DNA of 62,028 nt from Methanobacteriota archaeon (GCA_030054735.1 JASGVX010000131.1:1-62028); one strand, 5' to 3'. Positions 32,304-41,268 are shown, counted from the first letter of the stretch. The notes: generated by a model not told the origin, from the sequence alone. A program made the numbers and translations.

Positions 32304-33761
32304 TTGAAAGAAGAATGCGGAGTCGTAGGCATAATTCTCCCTGAAGACAGACCCAGGTCAAATGCAGTCGCATTCAAGCTTTATTATGCCCTTTATGCCC
32401 TCCAGCACAGAGGACAGGAATCAACAGGTATAATGGTGCACAATGGCACACGGCCTCTCTCTATTAAAGGAATGGGGCTTGTACCTGATGTATATAATAA
32501 GGATTCCCTTGGGCATCTGGTTGGTAATGCAGGAGTAGGGCATGTCCGCTATTCCACAAATGGTGGGTCAAAGATTGAAAACTGTCAGCCTTTTGTTCTG
32601 AACTTTAAGGGCGGAACAGTTGCCATTGCCCACAATGGAAACCTGGTAAATGCCAGAGAACTTAAAGACGAGCTGGAAAACGAAGGCAGGATTTTCATCA
32701 GCGATTCCGATACCGAGGTTATAGGTCATCTGCTTGTAAAACAACTGATAAAACACAATCCTGTTGAGTCTATCAGGAATGTAATGCGTAAGCTTGTTGG
32801 TTCTTACTCTCTTGTTCTCTTTATTAACGGCAATATTTACGCTGTCAGGGACCCCCTTGGCTTCAAACCACTCTGTTTTGGAGAAGTTGATGGCGGATAT
32901 GGAGTTTTTTCCGAGAGCGTGGCTATCGACACCCTGAACGGTACTCTTATCAGGGATGTCAGACCCGGCGAGGTCATCGCCTTTACAGGCTCAGGTTTTG
33001 AAAGCCACCAGATTACAAACGAGCCCCATCCTGCACACTGTGTTTTCGAGTACATTTACTTTGCAAGGCCTGACTCTGTCATAGATGGAAAGCTTGTCTA
33101 CAAGGTCAGGGAAAAGATAGGAAGGGAACTTGCCCATGAACACCCGGTAGACGCAGATATTGTTTCTCCTGTCCCGGACTCGGGAATCACGTCTGCAATA
33201 GGCTATGCAAGGGAATCGGGTACCATGTACCTGGAAGGGCTTATGAAAAACCGTTATATAGGACGTACCTTCATTCTTCCTGGACAGGACTTGCGTGAAA
33301 CTGCAGTCCGACTTAAAATGAACGCCATTCAGGAAAACATAAAAGGCAAACGTGTAGTCCTTGTAGACGACAGCATTGTCCGCGGCACAACCTCAAGGCG
33401 TATCATAGATATGATAAAGAAGGTAGGCGCTTCAGAAGTCCATTCAAGAGTCGGAAGCCCGGCAATTATTGCTCCCTGCTATCTCGGAATCGATATGGCA
33501 ACCAGGCAGGAACTTATCGCCTCATACAAAACTGTAAAAGAGGTTAAAGAGCTCATAAGCGCTGATTCTCTTGGGTATCTCAGCATCGACGGTCTTATGA
33601 GGGCTCTTGGGTGTAATAAGAACGACATGTGTATCGGTTGCCTTACAGGTGAGTATCCTATAGAAATCCCGGGTGAGAAATGCAGAAAAAAACAGACCCG
33701 TCTGAATGATTTTAGTGAGACTGGAAGATCATCTCAGGCAGTTTCTTCAGACAGCCTTTAA
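32304..33761 (+). CDS. purF: Amidophosphoribosyltransferase
   Basis: A 485-aa enzyme of the first committed step of purine synthesis, making phosphoribosylamine from PRPP and glutamine. The Ntn glutaminase Cys is residue 5 (MKEEC) and is exposed after removal of a 4-residue propeptide. RHRGQEST, HVRYSTNGG and the PRPP loop VVLVDDSIVRGTTS are present. The C-terminal CIGCLTGEYPI cysteines suggest a 4Fe-4S site as in the Bacillus type. Start TTG 32304 after GGAGGT. Confidence 0.95.
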   Translation: MKEECGVVGIILPEDRPRSNAVAFKLYYALYALQHRGQESTGIMVHNGTRPLSIKGMGLVPDVYNKDSLGHLVGNAGVGHVRYSTNGGSKIENCQPFVLNFKGGTVAIAHNGNLVNARELKDELENEGRIFISDSDTEVIGHLLVKQLIKHNPVESIRNVMRKLVGSYSLVLFINGNIYAVRDPLGFKPLCFGEVDGGYGVFSESVAIDTLNGTLIRDVRPGEVIAFTGSGFESHQITNEPHPAHCVFEYIYFARPDSVIDGKLVYKVREKIGRELAHEHPVDADIVSPVPDSGITSAIGYARESGTMYLEGLMKNRYIGRTFILPGQDLRETAVRLKMNAIQENIKGKRVVLVDDSIVRGTTSRRIIDMIKKVGASEVHSRVGSPAIIAPCYLGIDMATRQELIASYKTVKEVKELISADSLGYLSIDGLMRALGCNKNDMCIGCLTGEYPIEIPGEKCRKKQTRLNDFSETGRSSQAVSSDSL

Positions 33762-33848
33762 GGACTTTCTTTTTTACTTTTCTTATTTTTGTCTTTTTTC
33801 TGTTGTCTAATTTCTCCAGCTTTCTGCTCTTACTTCCGTTCTCTGCCC

Positions 33849-34097
33849 TTATTCTATTTTCAAAATCGTCAAATTTACTGCCCTGTGCCCTGGAACGTCC
33901 AACTCGGCAAGAAAAATACTCTGCCAGGTGCCGAGTTTCAGTTTTCCCTGTACAACTGGCAGGGTTTTGCTTACTCCAATCAGTACGGCTTTGAGGTGTG
34001 AATCCGCGTTGTTGTCTATCCGGTCGTGATTGTAACCGGCTCCTGCAGGAAGAAACCTGTCCAGCAGGTTCAGGATATCTTCAGAATATTCTCTCAA
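33849..34097 (-). pseudogene. YjbQ/UPF0047 protein, C-terminal part only
   Basis: Reads as the last 80 residues of a YjbQ-family protein: LDRFLPAGAGYNHD, DSHLKAVLIG and KLKLGTWQSIFLAELD. The family is normally about 135 aa, and the first third with its conserved start is missing. The frame opens with TTG 17 bases after the 3' end of the MATE gene. A deletion probably removed the N-terminal part. A functional short protein is unlikely. Confidence 0.7.
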
Positions 34098-34113
34098 AGC
34101 TTATACAAAAATT

Positions 34114-35550
34114 TCAGACTCCCTGCTTGTGAGGATTATGCAGGGGTTCTGTTTTCAAAATCGTGCTCTGGTATATTCTTACCCAGACAAAGGTCACTCC
34201 GGCTCCGATCGCATTGCCTGCGACAATTCCCCACCAGGCACCTACCTGACCCATGTCCAGAGTGAATGCGAAAAAAGCCGCAAAGAGAGGAATAAAAACT
34301 ATGGTTCTCAGGAGGTTTGCAATAAGAGCGTTCAAGCCTTTTCCAGCTCCCTGGAAGAACGATGACGAGAGCATTCCAAAAGATACTGACGGGTAGAAGA
34401 TGCAGATAATACGCAGGAAGTTGATAAGGTCCGGAGCTATGTGAGCGGCTTCTTCCGTCTGCGTGAAAACAGCTGCAATCTGAGGGGCAAAGATAAAAGT
34501 AAATGCAGCAACCGCACTTTCAATTAGAAGGCCCAGTTTAATTGCATATGTATGGGCCGTTTTTGCTTTTTTGAAGTCTCTCGCCCCGAAAGAAGCTCCG
34601 GAAACCGAAACAACCGCCGTTGAAATTCCTACGAGTGGAGCAATTGCAATTGTTGCAACCCGCCAACCAGTGGAGTATACAGCAACTCCGTCGGTATTGC
34701 TCACGTTCACAATAATAAGGTTGAGGACAAGCATGGATAATGACATGGAAAGCTGCTGGGTAGAGGCGGGGATTGATATCCTGAATATGTCATTTACAAT
34801 ATCTCTTTCAAAACTGAAGCCTTTAAAATCAAAGGAAACGAAAGTATCCTTTCTAAAAAAGAACCAGTTTAGCATCATAAGCGAAGAGATCGCAAGAGAT
34901 AGCAGGGTTGCCCAGGCTGCGCCCGCTATTCCCATTTTAAAGGTGTATATGAAGATAGGGTCAAGGAAAATATTCAGGACTGCTCCAAGGATCATTGCCT
35001 GCATTGCGCGCTTTGAATCCCCTTCGGCTCTGAGGATGGAATTAGCTACATTAGTAAAAAAAACTACTATGCTCCCGAGGAATATAACTCTCGAGTAAGC
35101 TACTGCGAGACCCGCTGTCTCTCCTGCTCCTACCAGAGAGAAGATCTGGGGGGCAAAAACATAGAAAAGTATGGTGAATATAAGCCCGAGCAGAAGCATC
35201 ATTATAATCGTATGTACGGCTACGTTGTCTGCCCCTGCTTTATCCCTCGCTCCTATTTTTCGGGAGATTGCTGCTCCTCCGCCTACTCCCAGCCCATTGG
35301 ATAAAGCCATGCTTATAAAATAAAACGGAAATGAAAAGCCCATTGCTGCAAGTGCATCCGCTCCAAGCCCTGAGACCCAGAATGTATCTACCAGCTGGTA
35401 AATGGTCTGGACGGACATCGCAACAATCATTGGGACTGCAAGTTTGATAATTGCTTTTTTAGGGTCACCTTCAAGGATCTCTATTCCTTTTGTTCGCGGA
35501 TCTTTTGCAGGACTGCAGGAATTAGAATTTACGTTTGTCCTCATTTCCAT
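34114..35550 (-). CDS. MATE-family efflux transporter
   Basis: A 478-aa multidrug/toxin extrusion protein with about 12 membrane helices in two matching halves. PMIVAMSVQTIYQLVDTFWV near residue 40 is the typical first-helix region. It probably uses Na+ or H+ to export drugs or organic cations. AAGGAAG precedes the ATG. A TrmB-type and a MarR-type regulator lie upstream on the same strand, suggesting a regulated export unit. Confidence 0.9.
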   Translation of the reverse strand: MEMRTNVNSNSCSPAKDPRTKGIEILEGDPKKAIIKLAVPMIVAMSVQTIYQLVDTFWVSGLGADALAAMGFSFPFYFISMALSNGLGVGGGAAISRKIGARDKAGADNVAVHTIIMMLLLGLIFTILFYVFAPQIFSLVGAGETAGLAVAYSRVIFLGSIVVFFTNVANSILRAEGDSKRAMQAMILGAVLNIFLDPIFIYTFKMGIAGAAWATLLSLAISSLMMLNWFFFRKDTFVSFDFKGFSFERDIVNDIFRISIPASTQQLSMSLSMLVLNLIIVNVSNTDGVAVYSTGWRVATIAIAPLVGISTAVVSVSGASFGARDFKKAKTAHTYAIKLGLLIESAVAAFTFIFAPQIAAVFTQTEEAAHIAPDLINFLRIICIFYPSVSFGMLSSSFFQGAGKGLNALIANLLRTIVFIPLFAAFFAFTLDMGQVGAWWGIVAGNAIGAGVTFVWVRIYQSTILKTEPLHNPHKQGV

Positions 35551-35641
35551 TTAATTTTCTTCCTTTTTATACGTCCTTTACCCTTTTTTCTTTTTCCGGA
35601 CTGGAATCCTTTTCTGGAGCTTAGTAGGCTCAGACCCTGAA

Positions 35642-35863
35642 TTAAATGCACCTTAAATATGCCGGAGTTTCTCCGATGACTTCCACATAGTTCTTTTTTG
35701 ACATTCTTTTCAGTCTAGCATAAGTTTTTGTCCTTGGAGCGTGTGTATTCTCGTGGATTTCCCTTGCTGTCGCCTTACTCGTGCTGAGGAGCCCCAAATA
35801 GATCTTCGCCTCGTTTTCTGTGAATCCGGGTTTCTTAAGTTTTCCTATGAGCTCCGTGTACAT
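35642..35863 (-). CDS. TrmB-type winged-helix protein, short
   Basis: A 73-aa protein: LKKPGFTENEAKIYLGLL followed by a winged helix (ATAREIHENTHAPRTKTYARLKRM) and EVIGETPAYLRCI, where TrmB relatives normally continue to a sensor domain. After the stop the frame gives further stops, so the gene may be truncated. TrmB regulators without sensor domains are known in Methanosarcina (MreA, from memory). It could regulate the MATE gene 92 bases downstream. Confidence 0.6.
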   Translation of the reverse strand: MYTELIGKLKKPGFTENEAKIYLGLLSTSKATAREIHENTHAPRTKTYARLKRMSKKNYVEVIGETPAYLRCI

Positions 35864-35908
35864 TGCAGACCTCTGTATTGATTTTCAGGAATCAGGCTTT
35901 TTCTATTT

Positions 35909-36373
35909 TTACTTTTCAGACATACTTTCCAGTTTCTTCAGAGTGTCAATCAGTGTTTTCAGGCTTTCCTGGTAAACTGCAATATCTTCTTCAGCGAGCC
36001 GGTCCAAAACATTTGATGTATTTTTTTCAAGCTCTTCTGTGAACCAATCCCTGTAAGTTTTTCCTTTTTCCGTAAGTGATACCAGGATCTTTCTCCTGTC
36101 TCCTGGGTCTCCCCTCCTGCAGACAAATCCCTCTCTTTCCAGAGCATCGATTATACTGGTCAGGCTTCCTTTCTGGAGATCAAGGCATTTTCCAAGAGTT
36201 GTAGGCATTATTTCTCCGACCACTCCTATTATCATAATAGCTTTATTCTGATTTTTGTTAAGACTGCGTGGGCTGTTACCTATCTGATTAAATACTCTTG
36301 CAAAATTTTTATGAAAAAGGTGGATCATTTCAAACTGAAGGTTGATAGTCTCTTTTACTCTTTCTTCTTTCAT
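35909..36373 (-). CDS. MarR-family transcriptional regulator
   Basis: A 154-aa winged-helix regulator. The HTH covers TTLGKCLDLQKGSLTSIIDALE and the wing covers RRGDPGDRRKILVSLTEKG, both typical. MarR proteins often repress adjacent efflux genes and respond to phenolic or toxic ligands. It lies upstream of the TrmB-type gene and the MATE pump on the same strand; control of that pump is an inference. Confidence 0.87.
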   Translation of the reverse strand: MKEERVKETINLQFEMIHLFHKNFARVFNQIGNSPRSLNKNQNKAIMIIGVVGEIMPTTLGKCLDLQKGSLTSIIDALEREGFVCRRGDPGDRRKILVSLTEKGKTYRDWFTEELEKNTSNVLDRLAEEDIAVYQESLKTLIDTLKKLESMSEK

Positions 36374-36766
36374 TGCTTCTCACAGTGAGGTACTTTTTTC
36401 CGGTCTAATCCGGATGATAAAAACAGGGATAGTAGCCAGATGTCTGCTCACGAGGTGTATTTGATTCAATATTCTACTGCTTTCTGGCTGGGCCTGGTTT
36501 TTTGTCGGGTTTACTTTTTTCCTGGGTATAACCGAGGATTATAGGCTTTGATTGGGTTTTAATTCGTATATTGTCATCCGGATCATGACCGTCTGAAATC
36601 TTACTATACAATTTTCGCATTGTTCGATTTCAAACTAAATCTTAGAACAGGTTTTATTTATATTTTATGATTTTATGTCTGAAGTGCATGGGTGTATCAG
36701 ACATTCTGGAATAATCAATATATTTACATTCTCCATATGTCAACCCTATCTTGTAAATAATCCCAA

Positions 36767-36807
36767 AAAAACGCATATGATATTCAAAGAATATCATATG
36801 CGTTTTT
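36767..36807. repeat. Perfect palindrome related to repeat R1
   Basis: Two 19-base arms, left AAAAACGCATATGATATTC and its exact reverse complement, separated by AAA. The right arm matches the tail of R1 (TTCATATGCGTTTTT). It looks like two R1 tails joined head to head. As RNA it would form a long hairpin ending in a U-run, on either strand. Confidence 0.85.
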
Positions 36808-36990
36808 AAGATGCTAGAGTAGGGATTGTTCGCAAGCAACATTTTGATACTGTTTAGAGACTGAGTGGACAGAATAGTTGTTGACTGCCATATTCACAAC
36901 CATAGAAAAGATGTTTTCATTTGTAAAGGAGCCATTGATCTTGATAATTGCATGAACTTTGAGAGGTTGTTACACAGCATCAATACATTC
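36808..36990 (-). pseudogene. Transposase N-terminal relic
   Basis: The minus-strand frame reads KVHAIIKINGSFTNENIFSM, then VVNMAVNNYSVHSVSKQYQN and VACEQSLL, stop, HL. The order (helical opening, then a CE-S-LRYHL type motif) resembles the N-terminal part of archaeal IS transposases, possibly an ISH3-like family. The gene has stops on both sides and ends at the R1 palindrome. Family assignment is tentative. Confidence 0.45.
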
Positions 36991-37078
36991 TTTTGATTTT
37001 AATTCGATTTTTGAACCATATCCAGACTTAAAGGGGAAAAAGAGATATGCTGACGTTTTAACAATATATATATATAGT

Positions 37079-37127
37079 TATCGGAAAACATCGTTTAAGG
37101 AAAAGTAAAAAATTAGTGAACTACTGA
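37079..37127. repeat. Repeat R4, copy 2 (49 bp)
   Basis: Identical to 9629-9677, same orientation. Lies between a run of TA dinucleotides and tRNA-Thr. Confidence 0.85.
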
Positions 37128-37218
37128 GTTTATATATACCTGCTGTCACCCAGATACCTCCAAGTAAAAGTAGGATTTGAACATGCCAATGTATAGAAGA
37201 GATTGAAAAAAGAAAAAA

Positions 37219-37290
37219 AGCCTCGGACGGGATTTGAACCCGCGACCTCGTCCTTACCAAGGACGCGCTATACCTCTAAGCCACCAAGGC
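37219..37290 (-). tRNA. tRNA-Thr (anticodon GGT)
   Basis: A 72-nt cloverleaf. The acceptor GCCTTGG pairs with CCGAGGC with one G-U pair; discriminator T. The anticodon stem CGTCC/GGACG holds the loop TTGGTAA, giving GGT. The T arm has GGTTCAAATCC. No intron and no encoded CCA. Confidence 0.95.
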
Positions 37291-37464
37291 ACTGCTGCTC
37301 AAATAGCATCTCCAAAATATCATACCAAAGATATAAAGGTTTCGACTGAAAGAACTGCAGACCGGGAAAAATCTCCAAGCTGATAAAAATTCGGAGATTA
37401 ATTTGGAAAACTGGCAGGAAAAATTGCCAGTTTCTTTAGAGTTTGTTTTTTGAGAGTTTGGAAC

Positions 37465-37953
37465 TCAGAGTCTCCAGCGCGAATCTACCGGGAAGCGCTC
37501 GTTGATCCACATGAGGACATGGTTGTTGTGGACGATTTTGTAGGTGCGTGAAAGGATGGGAGTCCCATCAAAGGTGGGTTCGCCTTCAAGTATTTCGAGT
37601 TCTACCATGTCTCTCCTGGTTTCCAGGTTGTGAGTGCGCAGGATACGGCCTATGGGGATATCTGCCCGCATGAGCTGGTCACGCATGGTCTGAGGCATGC
37701 GTTCCAGAGGAGAGAGGGATCTTGCGTGAACGAAAACCGTGTCCCCGGCATAGAGTCTGACTGTCCTGTTGTTTAAATCGCTTCCTTCTTCTACCCCTAG
37801 CAGGTCAGCCAGTTCTTTATCGGCTTTAACTACGTATTGAGACTCGGTTTTTACGGTGACCTGCTTTCGGGACATTATTTCCAGGAGAAAGGTTACAGAA
37901 CCGTCAGTCCCACAACATACCCGGAGGCAGGTGGGAATTTCAAGGCTTTTCAA
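37465..37953 (-). CDS. DUF98 chorismate lyase-like protein
   Basis: A 162-aa protein of the DUF98/UbiC-like fold. The Methanocaldococcus homologue makes 4-hydroxybenzoate from chorismate for methanopterin synthesis (known), and the same role is expected here for tetrahydrosarcinapterin. RVCCGTDGSVTFLLE near the N-terminus and RDMVELEILEG, SRTYKIVH further on are conserved. TTG 37953 is used, but AAGGAG is 14 bases away and the frame is open further upstream, so the N-terminus is uncertain. Confidence 0.8.
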   Translation of the reverse strand: MKSLEIPTCLRVCCGTDGSVTFLLEIMSRKQVTVKTESQYVVKADKELADLLGVEEGSDLNNRTVRLYAGDTVFVHARSLSPLERMPQTMRDQLMRADIPIGRILRTHNLETRRDMVELEILEGEPTFDGTPILSRTYKIVHNNHVLMWINERFPVDSRWRL

Positions 37954-38045
37954 TTTTTCAAGAAAATCTCCTTCCAGAACGATACCTCCAGGTAAATACT
38001 GCAGGATATTATGGTAATATGAAATCAGAATGAGCAGTCAGGAAG

Positions 38046-38360
38046 TTATGCCTCTCCGACTTCTTTTTTTGCCATTTTCAGGCGCTCTTTTGCCGTGTAG
38101 CCTGTCGCCTTGAAGAGAAAATCTCTGTAGGCTTTGTTGGTCTGCAGGATCGATTCATCATCCTTTACAGTTGCATCGGAAACTGTTTCCACGCAGAGCA
38201 TTTTGTTCTCTATCCAGACTGTTATCTTCGAAATCGCCCCGTAAGAGGTCTCGAAGTGGTCCTCATTCCGGGAAATTTCTACAGGGAAGCATTCCCGCAT
38301 TGCCTGGTATATTCTGTCAGGTTCAGGTTTGAAGCCGCGTTTTAACTTGTATTTCTGCAT
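38046..38360 (-). CDS. DUF5611 family protein
   Basis: A 104-aa small protein found in methanogens, function unknown. It opens MQKYKLKRGFKP and has a predicted alpha/beta layout with a lysine-rich helical C-terminus (TAKERLKMAKKEVGEA). ATG 38360 is 6 bases after GAGGA; a longer frame from 38387 overlaps that site. 93 bases downstream, on the same strand, comes the DUF98 gene, so the two may be co-expressed. Confidence 0.75.
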   Translation of the reverse strand: MQKYKLKRGFKPEPDRIYQAMRECFPVEISRNEDHFETSYGAISKITVWIENKMLCVETVSDATVKDDESILQTNKAYRDFLFKATGYTAKERLKMAKKEVGEA

Positions 38361-38774
38361 TGATATCCTCTTATAAGATATTTTCATCTCAGATAAAGTT
38401 TGCTCAGAGCTGTTTTGCCTGGAAGCTGCAGGAATAATCCAAATAAGCTGGACAACTAACTGGTCTCATGAACTGTCTCTTTCCAGATTCTATTTCAAAT
38501 ATTTTTGCTCATGTATAATACACTAATTATCAATTTCCACTAATTATCAATTCAGCAAATCTGGTTTGTGGCCTATTGTCCCTGGTTTCGGGACAGATCA
38601 ACGCTCTTAATTTATTTTACATTAATTGCACTCATTATCAAATTAATTATACATATGTATTTTTCCCTGCTCTGAAACTTATTTATATAGCTGCAATGCC
38701 TGGTTTTAGCTTTATTCGGATTTCAGGATTGAGCACTGGGTCTCAGGTTCGAAACGTATCTTCAGCGGTTGTAA

Positions 38775-38933
38775 CCTGAGTTCCCAAAATTTAAGCGCAT
38801 AAATCTAATTTAACTAATCTACTATGTCAGATGATTGTTATTTTAAATTAGAACTTATTATTCATGCGCTTAAGTTTAAGCACATAATATGGTATCAGAA
38901 AAACCTTATACGCTTAAAAAGGCGGAAGTTAGG
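38775..38933. mobile_element. MITE R2, copy 2, with 6-bp target duplication
   Basis: Begins CCTGAGTTCCC and ends GGCGGAAGTTAGG, the reverse complement of copy 1 at 25119-25278. TTGTAA flanks it on both sides (38769-38774 and 38934-38939), consistent with insertion by a transposase. Internal TTAAGCGCATAA-like palindromes occur near both ends. Confidence 0.88.
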
Positions 38934-39026
38934 TTGTAATACTTAATTAATATTTCACAATCTGCTTACAATTAAATATCTCATCTCAGTGATTATATAT
39001 TGGTCATTATTATTGCAGACAAGCTC

Positions 39027-39077
39027 ACAAGAAGCAACCGTAAACAAGAAGCAACCGTAAACAAGAAGCAACCATAA
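39027..39077. repeat. 17-bp tandem repeat, 3 copies
   Basis: Unit ACAAGAAGCAACCGTAA, three head-to-tail copies; the third has one substitution. A partial fourth-like GACAAGCTCACAAG precedes it. The period equals that of the repeat at 1-119, though the sequence differs. Confidence 0.9.
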
Positions 39078-39347
39078 ATATGATTATACGTATCATAGAT
39101 TCATGTAAAATAGAGATGTGACTGAAAGAGGTGGGATTGGGCATCACTCCCCAGGTCACACAAAAAGGCTTAAAATTTAAAATTATACTGACATACCGAT
39201 CAATTGCTTTAATAATGTAAACAAGAATTAATCCGATTCAAGAATTAATTCGATTTAACCCGATTTGTGAATTAACTCTTTACCCTTTAACAAAAGCAGT
39301 ATAAAGCCAGCAACTTCATTCAATAAAAAAAAGAAGGTGACTCCTGG

Positions 39348-39650
39348 ATGCACAAAACACTAAATCTTGATGATTTAATCGCCAAAAAAACGAGAAAGAA
39401 TATTGAGAAAGACCCTGAAATGGGATATGAAGAGCTCTATGACCTGATTATACCTCCCGGGACGGTTGTATCCATTATCTACGATATTGTAGAAGAATTT
39501 GGGCTTGAACCGCTAACACGGAAGATGCCTTTCAGTATTGCAAACAGTGAAGAAAGGGAAATTCTTGTCCTTCGCGGTCCTCTTGAAAAGGTTCAGGCTG
39601 CAGAAGAATTCCTCTATAAAGAAATGAAGGACTGGATTGAAAATCCCTAA
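39348..39650 (+). CDS. Conserved hypothetical protein
   Basis: A 100-aa soluble protein, not recognised. It starts MHKTLNLDDLIAKKTRK. The middle (IIPPGTVVSIIYDIVEEFGL) and the C-terminal half (EILVLRGPLEKVQAAEEFLYKEM) suggest a small alpha/beta fold. The end resembles a KH- or ACT-like beta-alpha unit, but this is weak. AAGGTGA lies 8 bases before the ATG, supporting translation. Convergent with marker 2. Confidence 0.65.
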   Translation: MHKTLNLDDLIAKKTRKNIEKDPEMGYEELYDLIIPPGTVVSIIYDIVEEFGLEPLTRKMPFSIANSEEREILVLRGPLEKVQAAEEFLYKEMKDWIENP

Positions 39651-39776
39651 GCTTCACCGGTCCCTAAAAAAGAGATAAAAGCAATAGTAGAAGGTGCTGG
39701 AAAAGTGGAATAAAAACTTTTCAGCAAAGAAATATTTTTTCTTTGAGATAAGTACAAAACATGCAGAAGGTCCCGG

Positions 39777-40757
39777 TTATTCAGAACCTATTCCTGTAAT
39801 GCTATCTTTTGAAAAGTCAAAAACAGTTACTTTGCCTGTTTTATCGTATATATCGAGCTTTGCCCCTTCTTCAATTATTCCTATAACTGAAGCTGTGAGC
39901 CCTGCCTTTTCAAATACATTTACACATTCTTCGGCTTTTTCCGGGGCTGCGGTAAAGATATAACCTGTTCCGGGGTGCACTTTCAGCCACTGCTCAAAAT
40001 CAACGCCTTCCGGTCTTGGGACTTTTTCCAGGTCCACTGAGGCTCCTACTTTGCTAGTCTCGCAAAGCATTCCGAGCGTTCCTATGAGCCCGGGGTTGCT
40101 TATATCCTTGCCAGCGGTAGAAAGCTTTTTTTCTGCTATTTCCTGGGTTACAAGGTAACTTTTCCTCAGCACTGCGGGTTCTTTAAAAGAAGTCGTGTCC
40201 CAGCTGTAAGGGGAATTCGGACCGATTCTTCCGTCCATATCATAGGCTGCAATTACCAGGTCGCCGGGGTTTGCAGTATCACTCCGGATTACACAGTCCT
40301 TTTTTACAATCCCTATAATAGCAACTGAAAGGGAATTATACTGAGTATCAGGGTGGACGTGCCCTCCAACTACAGGCACTCCGAATTTTCTTACTCCTTC
40401 AGCCAGTCCTTCCATCATTTCCCTGCAGGCTTTTGGAGAATTTGAAGAGGCGATATCCACCATGGCAAGGGGTTTTCCGCCCATGGCTGCAATATCATTT
40501 ATATTCACAACAACAGCTCCATAACCTGCCCACCAGGGACTTGCGTCCAGTAGCTTGCCCCATATTCCATCCGCTGCAAAGAGGATAACGTCATCTCCTC
40601 CAAAATCAATCACAGCAGCGTCATCCCCAAAATCAACAATAGCGTTCCCGTATTCCGGGCGGACAGCTTCAAGGATAGAGACTATGTCCTCGATCTCTCT
40701 TTTTCTGGTAACTCCTTCAAAATTCTTTATATTTTCTGCTAGTTGTTCCAGGTTCAA
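39777..40757 (-). CDS. Methanogenesis marker protein 2 (PurM/ThiL-like)
   Basis: A 326-aa member of the PurM/SelD/ThiL ATP-binding superfamily, of the group restricted to methanogens (marker 2). VDFGDDAAVIDFGG (about 41-54) is the nucleotide/metal motif. VVGGHVHPDTQYNSLSVAI and NPGLIGTLGML are typical. A role in maturing a methanogenesis enzyme or cofactor is suspected but not established. Start TTG 40757 after AGGAG. Monocistronic. Confidence 0.88.
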   Translation of the reverse strand: MNLEQLAENIKNFEGVTRKREIEDIVSILEAVRPEYGNAIVDFGDDAAVIDFGGDDVILFAADGIWGKLLDASPWWAGYGAVVVNINDIAAMGGKPLAMVDIASSNSPKACREMMEGLAEGVRKFGVPVVGGHVHPDTQYNSLSVAIIGIVKKDCVIRSDTANPGDLVIAAYDMDGRIGPNSPYSWDTTSFKEPAVLRKSYLVTQEIAEKKLSTAGKDISNPGLIGTLGMLCETSKVGASVDLEKVPRPEGVDFEQWLKVHPGTGYIFTAAPEKAEECVNVFEKAGLTASVIGIIEEGAKLDIYDKTGKVTVFDFSKDSITGIGSE

Positions 40758-41026
40758 TCAAAAGCTCCTATTTGTTTTTTTAGTTATATTAAGTCGTTAA
40801 ACGTTAAGTGCTAAGACCAGATTAGCTGTAAGATCAAATTAATGGTTAAGAGCGATTTAATGCTAAGGTCACAATAAACAGATGATAACTGATATCAGAG
40901 TTGAAATAAGTTATTAAATTTAATTGCAAGGTTCTGATAAGTTAATAATAAACTTATTGCAGGTCAATGCAGACATATAAATTAATTTTGAACTGATGGC
41001 GGCAATTGCCATGTTTATATGAATAA

Positions 41027-41070
41027 GTGTAAAACCCCTGAGTCTTTAGCTGAGGGTAGTTCACAAGTTT
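41027..41070. repeat. Repeat R5, copy 1, IS200/IS605 end-like
   Basis: GTGTAAAACCCCTGAGTC, TTTAGCTGAGGGTAGTTCAC can fold into an imperfect hairpin (ACCC/GGGT). A closely similar copy lies at 52664-52707. The sequence resembles the hairpin ends of IS200/IS605-family elements (from memory). No transposase or TnpB is adjacent, so these would be solo ends. Confidence 0.6.
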
Positions 41071-41210
41071 GACTTACTCATTTTCTTATAACCAGGCAAT
41101 ATGGAAAGAAATGATATGCATAATTCAGTTTTTCATTTATCTATTTTTTCTTTGTTCAGGGGAACGGGAGCGACAGCTTTTTATTAAATAATTATCACCT
41201 GATATGCCAA

Positions 41211-41220
41211 CCTTATATAT
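41211..41220 (+). promoter_or_regulatory. TATA box of the ferredoxin gene
   Basis: CCTTATATAT fits the methanogen TATA consensus. It lies about 50 bases before the AAGGAG site, giving a short leader. A strong promoter would suit a small abundant ferredoxin. Confidence 0.6.
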
Positions 41221-41268
41221 TTTTTGACTTTTTATAAGTCTCTATTTATTAAATAAGGAGTGAAAAAC

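Larger units (their letters stand above)
36374..37218. other. marR - tRNA-Thr spacer with palindrome and transposase relic
   Basis: Contents: promoter of the marR unit; a perfect 19-bp-arm palindrome (36767-36807); a transposase relic on the minus strand (36808-36990); TATATATATATAGTTA (about 37065-37080); and repeat R4 (37079-37127). No intact gene. Confidence 0.6.
38361..39347. other. Gene-free region with MITE R2 and a tandem repeat
   Basis: About 985 bases. MITE R2 copy 2 (38775-38933) and a three-copy 17-bp tandem repeat (39027-39077) are the only structured parts. The remainder is AT-rich. The small plus-strand frame at 38576-38779 has no supported start or family and is not called. 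Confidence 0.6.
40758..41268. other. Divergent marker 2 - ferredoxin intergenic region
   Basis: AT-rich; contains repeated GTTAA/TTAAG words and the R5 element (41027-41070). The ferredoxin promoter (41211-41220) is clear. No gene. Confidence 0.55.

Noticed and set aside
37465-37953. Bacterial UbiC for ubiquinone synthesis
   Set aside because: Methanogens do not make ubiquinone; the DUF98 group in methanogens is linked to methanopterin, so the ubiquinone role was dropped.
38576-38779. 67-codon frame before MITE R2
   Set aside because: It runs into the MITE, has no ribosome binding site and no recognisable motif.
39027-39077. Short CRISPR-like array
   Set aside because: Three head-to-tail 17-bp units with no spacers; a simple tandem repeat.
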